From NCBI RefSeq assembly GCF_039134705.1, contig NZ_CP146256.1:2976001-3040000 (forward strand): a stretch of 64,000 nt of DNA. Reading direction: 5' to 3'. The notes under the pieces were generated by a model. The model saw only the letters and a list, made by a program, of their open reading frames with translations, was not told where the DNA came from and made no database searches. Positions 42,683-51,785 of this stretch are shown piece by piece. The stretch's first letter is position 1, and each line of letters opens with the position of its first letter. Source of the DNA: Kineothrix sp. IPX-CK. GTDB lineage: Bacteria; Bacillota; Clostridia; Lachnospirales; Lachnospiraceae. The translations under genes and the position numbers were made by a program.

Positions 42683-44145
42683 CCGCGCTCCTTCAGGATA
42701 TCCCGAATAAGGTCCCTCTCGTCCATCGGATATTTTATCCCTTCTATCTCCTGATAATCCTCGTGTCCCTTGCCGGCGAGAACTATGATATCTCCCGGCT
42801 CTCCGTGGTCGATCGCATATGCGATGGCCTCTTTTCTATCACAGACCTCGATATATTTCCCGTCGGTTCTTTTGATTCCTGTCTTAATGTCGTCTATGAT
42901 ATCCTGGGGCTTTTCAAATCTGGGATTATCCGAAGTGATAATAGTCAGATCCGCCAGCCTTCCGCTGACCTCTCCCATTTCATACCGCCGCATTTTCGAG
43001 CGGTTACCGCCGCAGCCAAACAGACATACCAGCCTATTGGGTTCATACTCCTTCAAAGTACTTAACAGGCTCTCCAGGCTCATGGCATTGTGCGCATAAT
43101 CTATGATAAGCGTAAATTCATCAGACACCCTTACCATCTCTATTCTGCCCTTTATCCTCGCTTCCAGAAAAGCTTTTCTTATCGCCTCTACCCCAACGCC
43201 GAAATGCCTGCAAATGGCAATCGCAGTAAGCGCGTTGTATGCACTGAACCTTCCTGGATTGATCACCTCCAGAGTAAAATCCATGAGCCCCTTTACATCA
43301 AAGAGTATTCCCAGCTCTCCCGGCCTCTTAATGAGTGATAAGTTCTGTGCACTCAGATCTGCTTCTTTATCGAAACCATAGGTTTCTATCGTGCAGGTAT
43401 GGTTCTTCGTCACTTCCCTCCAATGTGAGTCGTCCCTATTTATAATGCCTACCAGGCACTGCCTGAAAAGAAGTCCCTTACACGCCAAGTATTCTTCAAA
43501 ATCCGCATGTTCGTCCTGACCGATATGATCCGGCTCCAAATTGGTAAATATTCCATAATCGAAAATAAAGCCCTGTGTTCTATGGAGCTTAAATCCTTGA
43601 GAGGAGGCCTCCATGACAACAACATCGCAGCCGGCATCCGCCATTTGCCTGAAATATTCCTGAATCAGATATGATTCCGGTGTAGTATTGACAGCGTGCA
43701 GCCTCTTCGTTCCTATGATCACTTCTATGGTTCCGATGAGCCCTACCTTATACCCCGCATTTTCCAAGATGGCCTTCACAAGGTATGAGGTCGTGGTCTT
43801 GCCCTTTGTTCCGGTAATTCCAATGATTTTCATCTGCTGCGCGGGATTGCCGAACCAGGCCGCCGATAAAAATGCCAGAGCATAACGGGTATCTGCCACT
43901 TTAATGATGGTAACTCCCATCTCCTCCGGCAATTCCACATCCTTCTCCACAACAAGAACTTTCGCACCCTTCTTAGCCACTTCTTTTGCAAAGTCATGAC
44001 CGTCCGCCTTGGCTCCCGTAATGCAGACAAACAAGCACCCTTCCGTCACCTTCCGGGAATCATAAACTATCGCATTGACATCTCTGTCCGTCGTCCCCAT
44101 CCGGCATTCATATTCCAGCTTTTCCAGCAATTTTTTCAATTCCAT
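42655..44145 (-). CDS. murE: UDP-MurNAc-L-Ala-D-Glu:meso-DAP ligase MurE
   Basis: 496 residues. Adds the third residue of the stem peptide. ATP loop GITGTKGKTTTSYLV, catalytic Lys region KIKGRIEMV, and the DAP-specific motif DNPRFE near 410, which indicates meso-diaminopimelate rather than lysine at position 3. It lies outside the dcw cluster, upstream of priA on the same strand, with its own start at 44145. Confidence 0.96.
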   Translation of the reverse strand: MELKKLLEKLEYECRMGTTDRDVNAIVYDSRKVTEGCLFVCITGAKADGHDFAKEVAKKGAKVLVVEKDVELPEEMGVTIIKVADTRYALAFLSAAWFGNPAQQMKIIGITGTKGKTTTSYLVKAILENAGYKVGLIGTIEVIIGTKRLHAVNTTPESYLIQEYFRQMADAGCDVVVMEASSQGFKLHRTQGFIFDYGIFTNLEPDHIGQDEHADFEEYLACKGLLFRQCLVGIINRDDSHWREVTKNHTCTIETYGFDKEADLSAQNLSLIKRPGELGILFDVKGLMDFTLEVINPGRFSAYNALTAIAICRHFGVGVEAIRKAFLEARIKGRIEMVRVSDEFTLIIDYAHNAMSLESLLSTLKEYEPNRLVCLFGCGGNRSKMRRYEMGEVSGRLADLTIITSDNPRFEKPQDIIDDIKTGIKRTDGKYIEVCDRKEAIAYAIDHGEPGDIIVLAGKGHEDYQEIEGIKYPMDERDLIRDILKERGWKENMQTL

Positions 44146-44366
44146 TATCGTTTTTCCCTCTTTTCTTTTAAAAGAATAGCATGGATATCCACTTTTTTCA
44201 ACTTCTACCCTTAAGTCTTCCCCTTTATTAAAATACTTTCAGAAAGGTTTATACTTAATTTATTTTTTTTAAATAATTTGAACACACTTTCTTCACATAT
44301 AAGCCTTATAGTATTAATCAAGATAGTTGAAAAACTCACTATCTCCCCCCCTCATAAGAAAATGCG

Positions 44367-44397
44367 AAAAGGTCCGGCAGCCCCGGACTTTTTTGCA
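44367..44397. terminator. Terminator near the hexose kinase 3' end
   Basis: The stem GTCCGG/CCGGAC around a short GC-rich loop (about 44375-44391) has AAAA on the left and TTTTTT on the right. The better U-tract is on the plus strand; on the minus strand the tail is CTTTTC. It lies just past the stop of the 44426 gene. Confidence 0.7.
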
Positions 44398-44425
44398 TGT
44401 TAGGATTCCTTCCCCTTTTCTCTTT

Positions 44426-45355
44426 TCACTTTCTCTTCTCAATCTGTACTTTATCGAGCAGTTCTTTCGAAAGCCTTAACGAAATCTCTCCGCTCTGAAA
44501 CGTAGACGCACTGGAAGCCGCCGTTGCCGCCGCCCTCTTTAAGGAAGAAAAGTCATCCTCCCCCTCTAACATGGACATCGCATAGGAAGCTACTACGCTA
44601 TCGCCGCAGCCCACCGTGTTTACCGCTTTTACAGAAGGAGCTTTGGCCCACAGCGCTCCTTCCCTGGAAACGGATAACAGTCCCTTGCTTCCCATGGAAA
44701 CTACAACCTTCGCGATTCCTTCTTCACACAGTTTCCCTGCCGCATCCGCAACATCCTCTATATCTGTTAGTTTATGCCCTACCAGATATTCCAGTTCCTT
44801 TTGGTTGGGCTTTATCATATAAGGATGAGCCTCTATGCCGCAGCGAAGCGCTTCTGCACTTGTGTCCAGTATACAGATTTTTTGATTGTCATTTGCAAGT
44901 TTAATCAGCCTTTTATAAATATCGGACCGTATTCCTCTGGCTATGCTGCCGGAAAGCACGATCAGCTCGCACCTCGTTATCGCTTCTTCATAGCCTTTTA
45001 CGAATATTTCCAATTCCTCATCAGAGACCTCCGGTCCCGGCTCAAGAAGCTCTGTAACATAGCCGTCCTTAGCTAGAACGTTAATGTTGCTCCTCGTCTC
45101 TCCTGCTACCCTGGTAAAGCGGCAGTCCGCTCCTATGCTATTCATGTAATCTTCAATAAACAACCCCGTATAACCGCCCAACAACCCGCATGTTGTAACG
45201 GGATATCCGCACTGCCTCAGTATCTTCGCCACATTAACGCCTTTTCCTCCCGCGATGTTCTGTGTCGTCTCTAGGCGGTTGACCTGTCCAAGAATCAGGG
45301 AGCCCGTCGTATACGTCTTATCCACTGCCGGATTCAATGTTACTGTTAAAATCAT
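44426..45355 (-). CDS. 1-phosphofructokinase-family sugar-phosphate kinase
   Basis: 309 residues of the PfkB family. It starts MILTVTLNPAVDKTY, has GGKGVNVAKILRQ near 37-49, and the catalytic motif NTVGCGDSVVA near 248-258. The family includes FruK (fructose-1-phosphate) and LacC (tagatose-6-phosphate); no PTS or aldolase genes are next to it to choose between them. It is a single gene downstream of recJ, 24 bases after the recJ stop on the transcript order. Confidence 0.88.
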   Translation of the reverse strand: MILTVTLNPAVDKTYTTGSLILGQVNRLETTQNIAGGKGVNVAKILRQCGYPVTTCGLLGGYTGLFIEDYMNSIGADCRFTRVAGETRSNINVLAKDGYVTELLEPGPEVSDEELEIFVKGYEEAITRCELIVLSGSIARGIRSDIYKRLIKLANDNQKICILDTSAEALRCGIEAHPYMIKPNQKELEYLVGHKLTDIEDVADAAGKLCEEGIAKVVVSMGSKGLLSVSREGALWAKAPSVKAVNTVGCGDSVVASYAMSMLEGEDDFSSLKRAAATAASSASTFQSGEISLRLSKELLDKVQIEKRK

Positions 45356-45379
45356 AGTCTTCCTCCTTCTTATTCTTCC

Positions 45380-47146
45380 TTATTTGTAATTTTGCAGGAC
45401 GATTTGTATACTTTCCCTGCCTGCATAACTGTTGATGGAAGGATAATAAGTCATGCTTATGGTAATGTCCACTGCTGCGCCCTCAAGCATCCGCATTACG
45501 TTCCCCTTCCCTGCCTGTACGGCAAGAAACTCGTGAAACCTCTCCAGGTCTCCGAAGTATACCATCTCATAGGAACCGCCTTCTTCATCGTGTATTCGGT
45601 ATTTGCCTACATTCTGATTCTTTCCCATTACTCTCGCATTTATAATATGTACGTTTTTCTGTGCAAAAACCGGTTTGCTGTTTCCTACGCCGAAAGGCTC
45701 CAAAAGCTCCAGCTCCCCGATGAGTTCCTTCGAAAGATAAGAAAAAGGCATCGCCGCATCGATATGCACCTTCTCCTCGTAATCTTCCTCAGTCAAACGG
45801 CAAACTTCGTTTATTTTTCTACGGAAACTTTCCACGTTTTCTTCCTCCATGGAAAGCCCGGCTGCCATTTTGTGTCCGCCATATTTTGTAAAATACTCCT
45901 TGCAAGCTGTCATTTCTTCATACATGTGATAGCCTTCGATGGAGCGCCCCGATCCCTTCACGCCATCCTCACCTCTGGTGAGCACAAAGACGGGTCTTCC
46001 GTACTTCTCCCGCAGCCGTCCCGCTATGATTCCTGCAAGGCTTTCATGACATTCCGGGAGATAAACGACGAGAACTTTGTCTTCCTTCCAGTCGTTTTTC
46101 TCGATACATTCCATCGCCTCCCCTGTTCCCTTTAATGTCATTTCCTTCCGGCTGTCGTTTAAATCCTTCAGTTCGGCAGCAATTTGCACCGCTTCCGAAC
46201 GGCTCCTGCTGTTAAGAAGGCAAAGCGCCCTCCCTGCAGTATCCAGCCGTCCTGTGGCATTAATGCAGGGCCCAAGCACAAAGCCTATGTGATAGGCAGA
46301 TAACATTTTACCTTCCAGCCCGCACACCTCTATTAAGGCCTTTAGGCCTTGATTCCTTGTGTGCTGCATATTTTCAAGTCCGCATTTTACAATAATACGG
46401 TTCTCGTCCCTCAGCTCCATCACGTCACAGACAGTTGCAAAAGCCGCAATTTCCAAAAGCTCTTCGATAATTTCCATTTCATTTTCCGGATGGAGAGAAG
46501 AAAACAAAGACTGAACCACCTTATATGCCACAACGCCTCCACATATATTTTTGTACGGATAAACGCACTCCTCTTGCTTTGGATTCACTACCGCATCTGC
46601 TTCCGGAAGAATGTAAACCCGCTTTCCGTTCTCCTCTTCATATGGAATCTCATGGTGGTCGGTAACAATTACACTCATCCCCAGCTCTTTGGCATAGGCC
46701 ACCTGCGGCGCTGCCGCAATGCCGTTATCACATGTAACGATCGTGTCTATGCCATCGCTATGTGCTTCTTCGATCAACGAATCATTCAGCCCGTATCCGT
46801 CCTTTATTCTGTGAGGAATCACCGTATCCACATTTCCGCCGCAGGCAACTAACCCCCGCAGAAGGATGTAGGAGGAGCATATACCGTCTGCATCGTAATC
46901 CCCGATCACACGGATACTCTCCCCCTCCTTTATTTTACGGCAAAGCAGCTTCACCGCCTTATCCATATCCTTAAGCAGGTCCGGAGCATATAAGTCCTGT
47001 CTGCCGCCTTTGAGATACTTTCTTATCTCTTCCTCTTCAATTACATCTCTATTTCGTAGGATCCTCGCCAAGACAGGGTCGATATTATACTTTTTTGCAA
47101 TTTTATTGAAATCAGCTTTTTTCGCTGATATGAACCACTGTGCCAT
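45380..47146 (-). CDS. recJ: Single-strand exonuclease RecJ
   Basis: 588 residues, 5'-3' single-strand exonuclease in repair. DHH-family motifs: IGDYDADGICSSY, TCDNGI, VTDHHEIP and the DHHA1 region GSGRSIEGYHMYE with GGHKMAAGL. The OB domain follows near the end. It lies between secDF and the sugar kinase. A start at 47146 (ATG GCA CAG TGG) follows a gap with a palindromic element. Confidence 0.94.
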   Translation of the reverse strand: MAQWFISAKKADFNKIAKKYNIDPVLARILRNRDVIEEEEIRKYLKGGRQDLYAPDLLKDMDKAVKLLCRKIKEGESIRVIGDYDADGICSSYILLRGLVACGGNVDTVIPHRIKDGYGLNDSLIEEAHSDGIDTIVTCDNGIAAAPQVAYAKELGMSVIVTDHHEIPYEEENGKRVYILPEADAVVNPKQEECVYPYKNICGGVVAYKVVQSLFSSLHPENEMEIIEELLEIAAFATVCDVMELRDENRIIVKCGLENMQHTRNQGLKALIEVCGLEGKMLSAYHIGFVLGPCINATGRLDTAGRALCLLNSRSRSEAVQIAAELKDLNDSRKEMTLKGTGEAMECIEKNDWKEDKVLVVYLPECHESLAGIIAGRLREKYGRPVFVLTRGEDGVKGSGRSIEGYHMYEEMTACKEYFTKYGGHKMAAGLSMEEENVESFRRKINEVCRLTEEDYEEKVHIDAAMPFSYLSKELIGELELLEPFGVGNSKPVFAQKNVHIINARVMGKNQNVGKYRIHDEEGGSYEMVYFGDLERFHEFLAVQAGKGNVMRMLEGAAVDITISMTYYPSINSYAGRESIQIVLQNYK

Positions 47147-47174
47147 AAAACCACTCCTTCGTCGCCGGCAGCAT

Positions 47175-47230
47175 TACCATTGCTTGACAAGGTCACACAC
47201 AGACGTGTAAGACCTTGCCAAACGATGGTA
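47175..47230. repeat. Palindromic element, copy 1
   Basis: Arms 47175-47194 and 47211-47230 pair over 20 bases with three G-U type differences. It starts TACCATTGCTTGACAAGGTC. The sequence at 53800-53841 is related. Confidence 0.7.
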
Positions 47231-47240
47231 CCATCAATCG

Positions 47241-47273
47241 ATAAAGGCGGTACAACCAAACAGTTATACCGCC
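47241..47273 (-). terminator. Terminator after secDF
   Basis: On the minus strand GGCGGTATAAC pairs with GTTGTACCGCC (11 bp, one G-U), followed by TTTATCG. It lies about 22 bases past the secDF stop at 47295. Confidence 0.75.
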
Positions 47274-47294
47274 ATAAGTATCCGTTTTGCCGGA

Positions 47295-49454
47295 TTATTT
47301 TGCTTTTGCTTTCTTTACTATTTTAGTACGGAATATATACCACATCGCTCCTGAGAGGCAGATAGAGGAATAAGCTCCGCATATGGTCCCTACCATAAGG
47401 GGAAGTGCGAACTCCTTGATGCTTGTCACTCCAAAAACATACAAAGCCAGTATCATCAAAAATACCGTCAAGCTAGTAAAGATACTTCTGGATAACGTCT
47501 GGGTAATACTTCTGTTGACTAACTCCTTCAAATCCGTATTCTTTCCTGACAAGGCCAGATTCTCCCTGACGCGGTCGAAGATAACGATGGTCGAGTTGAT
47601 GGAGAAACCCACAATAGTGAGCACACATGCTATAAAAGTGCCGCCTACGGATATTCTGGCCGCCGCATAGAACACGATTACCACCAGTGCATCGTTTAGC
47701 AGCGCTAACACAGAACTCGCACCGAAGCGGATATCCTTGAATCTAAACCAGATATAAACGAGAATACATATCATCGATATCACCAGCGCGATCAAAGCGT
47801 CCGACTGCATTTCACTACTGATTGCAGAGCTGATCGTTTCGGACGTAATCGTACTTTCATCCACAGAGAAGTTCTCTACCAAAGAATCCTTGACAGTCTG
47901 CCGTTCCTCCGAGTCCAAAGTTCTCGTCTTAAAGATAACCTGATTGGTATCCGCAACCTTCTGAGTCTGCACGTCGCCGTCACCTATAACATCTTCAATC
48001 AGCGGAACGACCTTGCTGTCAATATCGGCAATGGACAAGTCTTCGTTGAAGGTAACGTTCGTCGACGTTCCTCCCACGAACTCGAGACTATAGTTAAATG
48101 CGCTTCCCTTCGTCGTATGGTTGACACCCATTACGACAAAGCCTCCTACGATAATCGCTATGGAAATAGCGAAGAAAATCACTTTCTTGGATAAGAAGTC
48201 TATGGTCTTTATCTCTTTTCCCACACCGTACAGCTTGACGTTCTTAAGCCCTATCGCATAGCATGCATTCATGATCAGCTTCGTAACAAAAAGTGCTGTA
48301 AACATAGACAAAACGATACCTAACGCTAAAGTATGTGCAAAGCCCTTTACCGTACCCGAACCCTTTACCCCAAGAACGAGGGCTGCAATAAGAGTCGTAA
48401 TATTGCTGTCGATGATGGCGGGCATAGCTCTTTCAAAACCGATCTTGATAGAGGTCGGAATCGTCTTGCCCGTAGCCAGCTCTTCTCTGATTCTGGCGAA
48501 GATAATAACGTTGGCATCCACCGCCATACCGATGGACAGGATAATGCCTGCGATACCCGGCAGTGTCAAAGTAATTTCAAAAGCATTCAAAAGCACTACG
48601 ATGAGCGCCGTATAAATAGCAAGAGCCAGACTGGCCGCCGCTCCCATCACATAATATACGACTACCATAAATACAACTACCATAACGAAGCCGACAGCAC
48701 CTGCCTTTAAGCTCGTGCTGATAGCCTCGGAGCCCAGCTGTGCGCCTACTACATTAGAACGAAGTTCCTCTAACTGCAGCTTCAGTCCGCCGATACGGAT
48801 GGTAGAAGCCAGGCTTTCAGCCTCTTCATAGGAAGCCATTCCGGTAATGACCGCTTGTCCGTCCGTAATCTCAGCCTGTACGGCCGGAGCGCTGATAACC
48901 GCATTGTCATATATGATATAAATGATATCATTGGTAGGATAAGCAGCCTTCGTTGCCTCAGCAAACTTTTGCTTTCCTTCGTCCGTCATGGTGAGCTGTA
49001 CGACAAACTGGCTGTTTCCCATACTGTCCTGCTGGGATCCTGCCTCCGCATTGGCAATATCGGTACCGGACAGAACTTCTTCATTAGCAGAATTCATAAA
49101 TACGAGGGAACCAGGTTTACCAAGCTCCTCTAAGATGGCATTTTCGTCGGAAACACCCGGAATCTCAATATTGATTCTGTCCGCACCTTCCTGATATACC
49201 TGTGCCTCCGTGCTGTAGTTCTCGACACGCTTCTGTAATTTGTAGACGGTATCCGCCATATCCTCTTCAGTGGGAACTTCATCTCCCACTACCTGATAAG
49301 TTATGCTCACGCCCCCCGCAAGGTCAAGACCGAGCTTGATTCCCGAGGCTGCTCCGGCCTTTTCGGTTCCTATGCCTTCCACAGCCGCATAGGTAAGCCC
49401 GACAAGCGCTAATAACATTACAAGTAAAATAATGACCGCTTTTCTCTTTTTCAT
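47295..49454 (-). CDS. secDF: SecD-SecF fused protein-export protein
   Basis: 719 residues, a fusion of SecD and SecF. They use proton force to help late translocation through SecYEG. SecD part: first membrane segment near 5-22, periplasmic-side loop with KLGLDLAGGVSITYQV, then GMAVDANVIIFARIREE. SecF part from about 425: the loop NYSLEFVGGTSTNV and ALLNDALVVIVFYA, VGFSINSTIVIFDRVRENLA. Two sets of six segments. It follows scfB with 18 bases between. Confidence 0.96.
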   Translation of the reverse strand: MKKRKAVIILLVMLLALVGLTYAAVEGIGTEKAGAASGIKLGLDLAGGVSITYQVVGDEVPTEEDMADTVYKLQKRVENYSTEAQVYQEGADRINIEIPGVSDENAILEELGKPGSLVFMNSANEEVLSGTDIANAEAGSQQDSMGNSQFVVQLTMTDEGKQKFAEATKAAYPTNDIIYIIYDNAVISAPAVQAEITDGQAVITGMASYEEAESLASTIRIGGLKLQLEELRSNVVGAQLGSEAISTSLKAGAVGFVMVVVFMVVVYYVMGAAASLALAIYTALIVVLLNAFEITLTLPGIAGIILSIGMAVDANVIIFARIREELATGKTIPTSIKIGFERAMPAIIDSNITTLIAALVLGVKGSGTVKGFAHTLALGIVLSMFTALFVTKLIMNACYAIGLKNVKLYGVGKEIKTIDFLSKKVIFFAISIAIIVGGFVVMGVNHTTKGSAFNYSLEFVGGTSTNVTFNEDLSIADIDSKVVPLIEDVIGDGDVQTQKVADTNQVIFKTRTLDSEERQTVKDSLVENFSVDESTITSETISSAISSEMQSDALIALVISMICILVYIWFRFKDIRFGASSVLALLNDALVVIVFYAAARISVGGTFIACVLTIVGFSINSTIVIFDRVRENLALSGKNTDLKELVNRSITQTLSRSIFTSLTVFLMILALYVFGVTSIKEFALPLMVGTICGAYSSICLSGAMWYIFRTKIVKKAKAK

Positions 49455-49472
49455 CTTCTTATTATCTCCTTT

Positions 49473-50858
49473 TTACTCAGCCAATGCTGCTTTTATCATA
49501 ATAGCGCATTCTATGCGCTTTCTTTGCAGTTCGCAGCCCAAATCGTAGACGTCGTTTATATCGCCTTTAAAATTATAAGAATTCGCCGCGCAGCCTCCGC
49601 TGCAATAGAACTTGGCAAAACATTCCTTACACTTATCCTTTGAATATACGTTACAGGTTTTAAATTCTTCTTTAATATCGGTGCGAACAACACCTTCATC
49701 CACATTTCCCATCAAAAATTCTTCCTGCCCCACGAATTGATGGCATGGATACAAATCTCCCCATGGGGTCACCGCCAAATATTCCGTACCGGAGCCGCAG
49801 CCGGACAATCGCTTCGCTACGCACGGTCCGCCTTCCAGATCCACCATGAAATGAAAGAAATTGACCGGATTTCCCTTCCTTCTTCTCTCCAGCAGATCCA
49901 GTGCGAGCTTGTCATATTCGGCAAACAGCCTATCCAGATCCTCTTCCCGAAGCGCATAGTCCTCCTCCGGCTTCGCCACTACCGGTTCCACCGATATTTG
50001 CTCAAAGCCCAGATCCGCAAGGTGGGCCACATCTTCGGAAAAATCCTGATTATTTCTGGTAAAAGTACCTCTCACGTAGTAGTTCATCTGGTCTCTGCTC
50101 TCTGCGAGCCGTTTAAACTTAGGAACGATCTCCTCGTAACTGCCTTGTCCTCCTCTATGGGGGCGCATCTTATCATTCGTGCTCTTTCTTCCGTCAATAC
50201 TGAGCACCACGTTGCTCATTTCCTTATTGACAAATTCCATGACCTTATCATTTAGCAGGACGCCGTTGGTCGTAAGGGTAAAGCGGAATTTCTTATGGTT
50301 CGCTTCCTCAAGACTTCGTCCGTAAGCTACCAGATCCTTAACCACCTGCCAGTTCATCAGAGGTTCTCCTCCAAAGAAATCTACTTCCAGATTGATACGG
50401 TTCCCCGAACCCGCCACCAGAAAGTCAAGTGCCTTCTTCCCCGTCTCAAAGCTCATAAGCGCCCGTCTTCCATGATACTCTCCCTCTTCCGCAAAGCAAT
50501 ATTTGCAGGCGAGATTGCAATCATGTGCTATATGCAGGCAAAGTGCCTTCACTACCGTCTCCCGGTTCTTAAAATCTCCGATATATTTTTCGTAAATATC
50601 CGGCGCATACAAAATTCCTTCCGCCTTCAGAGCCAGAATCTCCTCCAGAGCCTCTTTTATTTCCTCTTCTTCATAAGGAAGAAGCTCCTCCTTCAACGCT
50701 GCGCTTGTGAGCACATCCACATCCTCCGGCGTTCCCTCTTCCAGCAATTTCTCCACTATTTTCGTTAAATCATAAACAATGTCGTCCACCACATGTACTG
50801 CTCCGCTGTTCACATCCAGCACGATGTTGTATCCATTGTTCTTATACTGATGTATCAC
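49473..50858 (-). CDS. scfB: SCIFF peptide maturase (radical SAM)
   Basis: 461 residues from GTG 50858 (AAGGAA eight bases upstream). An N-terminal peptide-binding (RRE) domain (about 1-95) is followed by the radical SAM motif CNLACKYCF near 114-122 and a SPASM domain with clustered Cys at about 340-430 (CVAKRLSGCGSG, CNVYSKDKCKECFAKFYCSGGC). It forms Cys-to-Thr thioether links in the SCIFF precursor encoded next to it. Order TIGR04086-scfA-scfB-secDF is conserved in clostridia. Confidence 0.95.
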   Translation of the reverse strand: MIHQYKNNGYNIVLDVNSGAVHVVDDIVYDLTKIVEKLLEEGTPEDVDVLTSAALKEELLPYEEEEIKEALEEILALKAEGILYAPDIYEKYIGDFKNRETVVKALCLHIAHDCNLACKYCFAEEGEYHGRRALMSFETGKKALDFLVAGSGNRINLEVDFFGGEPLMNWQVVKDLVAYGRSLEEANHKKFRFTLTTNGVLLNDKVMEFVNKEMSNVVLSIDGRKSTNDKMRPHRGGQGSYEEIVPKFKRLAESRDQMNYYVRGTFTRNNQDFSEDVAHLADLGFEQISVEPVVAKPEEDYALREEDLDRLFAEYDKLALDLLERRRKGNPVNFFHFMVDLEGGPCVAKRLSGCGSGTEYLAVTPWGDLYPCHQFVGQEEFLMGNVDEGVVRTDIKEEFKTCNVYSKDKCKECFAKFYCSGGCAANSYNFKGDINDVYDLGCELQRKRIECAIMIKAALAE

Positions 50859-50918
50859 TTCATTATTTCCTTTCTTATTTCAGCTGCTTCTATCCGCTTT
50901 TCATATAAAACGTATAAT

Positions 50919-50942
50919 AAGCAGCGATTCACATCGCTGCTT
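50919..50942 (-). terminator. Hairpin between scfA and scfB
   Basis: AAGCAGCGAT (50919-50928) and ATCGCTGCTT (50933-50942) form a perfect 10-bp stem with a 4-base loop. On the minus strand ATTATACG follows, so it has no U-tract: a partial terminator or mRNA-stabilising hairpin that may raise peptide over maturase levels. Confidence 0.6.
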
Positions 50943-50972
50943 ACAAAAACCTGTAATGTTGCTATTCTCAGC

Positions 50973-51116
50973 TTATTTCAACTTTTCGCAACTCTGATTA
51001 CCAACGGTGCAAGAGGTCTTACAAGCTGACTGGCAAGAGGTCTGACACTCTCCACATCCGCCCTTTTTCATAGACTCTTTATAATCTCTCGTGCTTAATG
51101 TCTTGATATGTTTCAT
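50973..51116 (-). CDS. scfA: SCIFF ranthipeptide precursor (six cysteines)
   Basis: 47 residues. It begins MKHIKTLSTRDYKESMKKGG and carries six Cys (residues 21, 24, 28, 32, 36, 43), the SCIFF signature. The Thr/Ser donors for thioether linkage lie between the Cys. AAGGAGG stands about eight bases before ATG 51116. The scfB maturase is the next gene. This is the best-conserved RiPP in clostridia; its physiological role is unknown. It is below common gene-finder length limits. Confidence 0.96.
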   Translation of the reverse strand: MKHIKTLSTRDYKESMKKGGCGECQTSCQSACKTSCTVGNQSCEKLK

Positions 51117-51150
51117 AACAAAGCCTCCTTATGTTTCCTAAACTTCTTGT

Positions 51151-51160
51151 AGTATAGCAT
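51151..51160 (-). promoter_or_regulatory. Extended -10 promoter of scfA
   Basis: Minus-strand TGCTATACT, an extended -10 element, lies about 35-45 bases before the scfA start. No clear -35 is seen. Confidence 0.5.
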
Positions 51161-51210
51161 AAATTATTCATAAGGAAAAGCATTTTTTTTCGTGTTTGTT
51201 CTCTTTAATG

Positions 51211-51624
51211 CTAGCTTAGCATCCCGCCTAACATCCCGCTTCCACCGCATAAAAGAAATACCGTCAGGGCGTTAGATCCCACATCCTGCAGACTATGATT
51301 CACGATTAACGAAACCAGCGCCAGTACAGCAAAATACATCACTCCCATTAAAAGTCCCCATAAGAATTTTCTGCTTCCCATCCGCTTCCCCGCTATGAAT
51401 CCCGCCAAAAAGGTTACCGCTATGTAAACCAGGATAATACAAATATTGACCACCTTCTCCTGAAGGCTGAACCGATACAATATCAAAGCGAGCAAAAGCA
51501 GAAGCCCGGCCGTTAAAACATAAGAAAATAGCAGGCATTTCAATAAAAAAATATTATGTAAACTAACTCCCCCATCCTCTTTTGCATATGTGCTTTTCCC
51601 CCTCCGCAATCCTATATTTCTCAT
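51211..51624 (-). CDS. TIGR04086-family membrane protein
   Basis: 137 residues with four membrane segments: LLKCLLFSYVLTAGLLLLLALILY, IILVYIAVTFLAGFIAGKRM, FLWGLLMGVMYFAVLALVS and the end with LTVFLLCGGSGMLGGML. The family regularly accompanies the SCIFF genes. Function unknown. AAAGGGG is six bases before the ATG. It is transcribed divergently from the hlyC-like gene; the 95 bases between it and scfA contain a promoter. Confidence 0.88.
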   Translation of the reverse strand: MRNIGLRRGKSTYAKEDGGVSLHNIFLLKCLLFSYVLTAGLLLLLALILYRFSLQEKVVNICIILVYIAVTFLAGFIAGKRMGSRKFLWGLLMGVMYFAVLALVSLIVNHSLQDVGSNALTVFLLCGGSGMLGGMLS

Positions 51625-51700
51625 ATAAATCCCCTTTCCTCTTTTTTCTCCGCTTTCTTATCTTTTCCTATGGAATAAGGTTATTATAAGTTATTCCGAC

Positions 51701-51729
51701 TTGACACCCGTTATGCTATATTGTAATAT
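51701..51729 (+). promoter_or_regulatory. Promoter of the HlyC/CorC-like gene
   Basis: TTGACA (51701-51706), 17-base spacer, TAATAT (51724-51729, 4 of 6). About 57 bases lie between it and the TTG start at 51786. Confidence 0.6.
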
Positions 51730-51785
51730 TTCAAATAAGTATTATAGAAATAAACATAAATTACCATATAAGGAGTGATTACATT

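Noticed and set aside
44290..44360. 13-codon open frame with poly-G ribosome-binding-like tract
   Set aside because: Too short, no conservation evidence; likely fortuitous.
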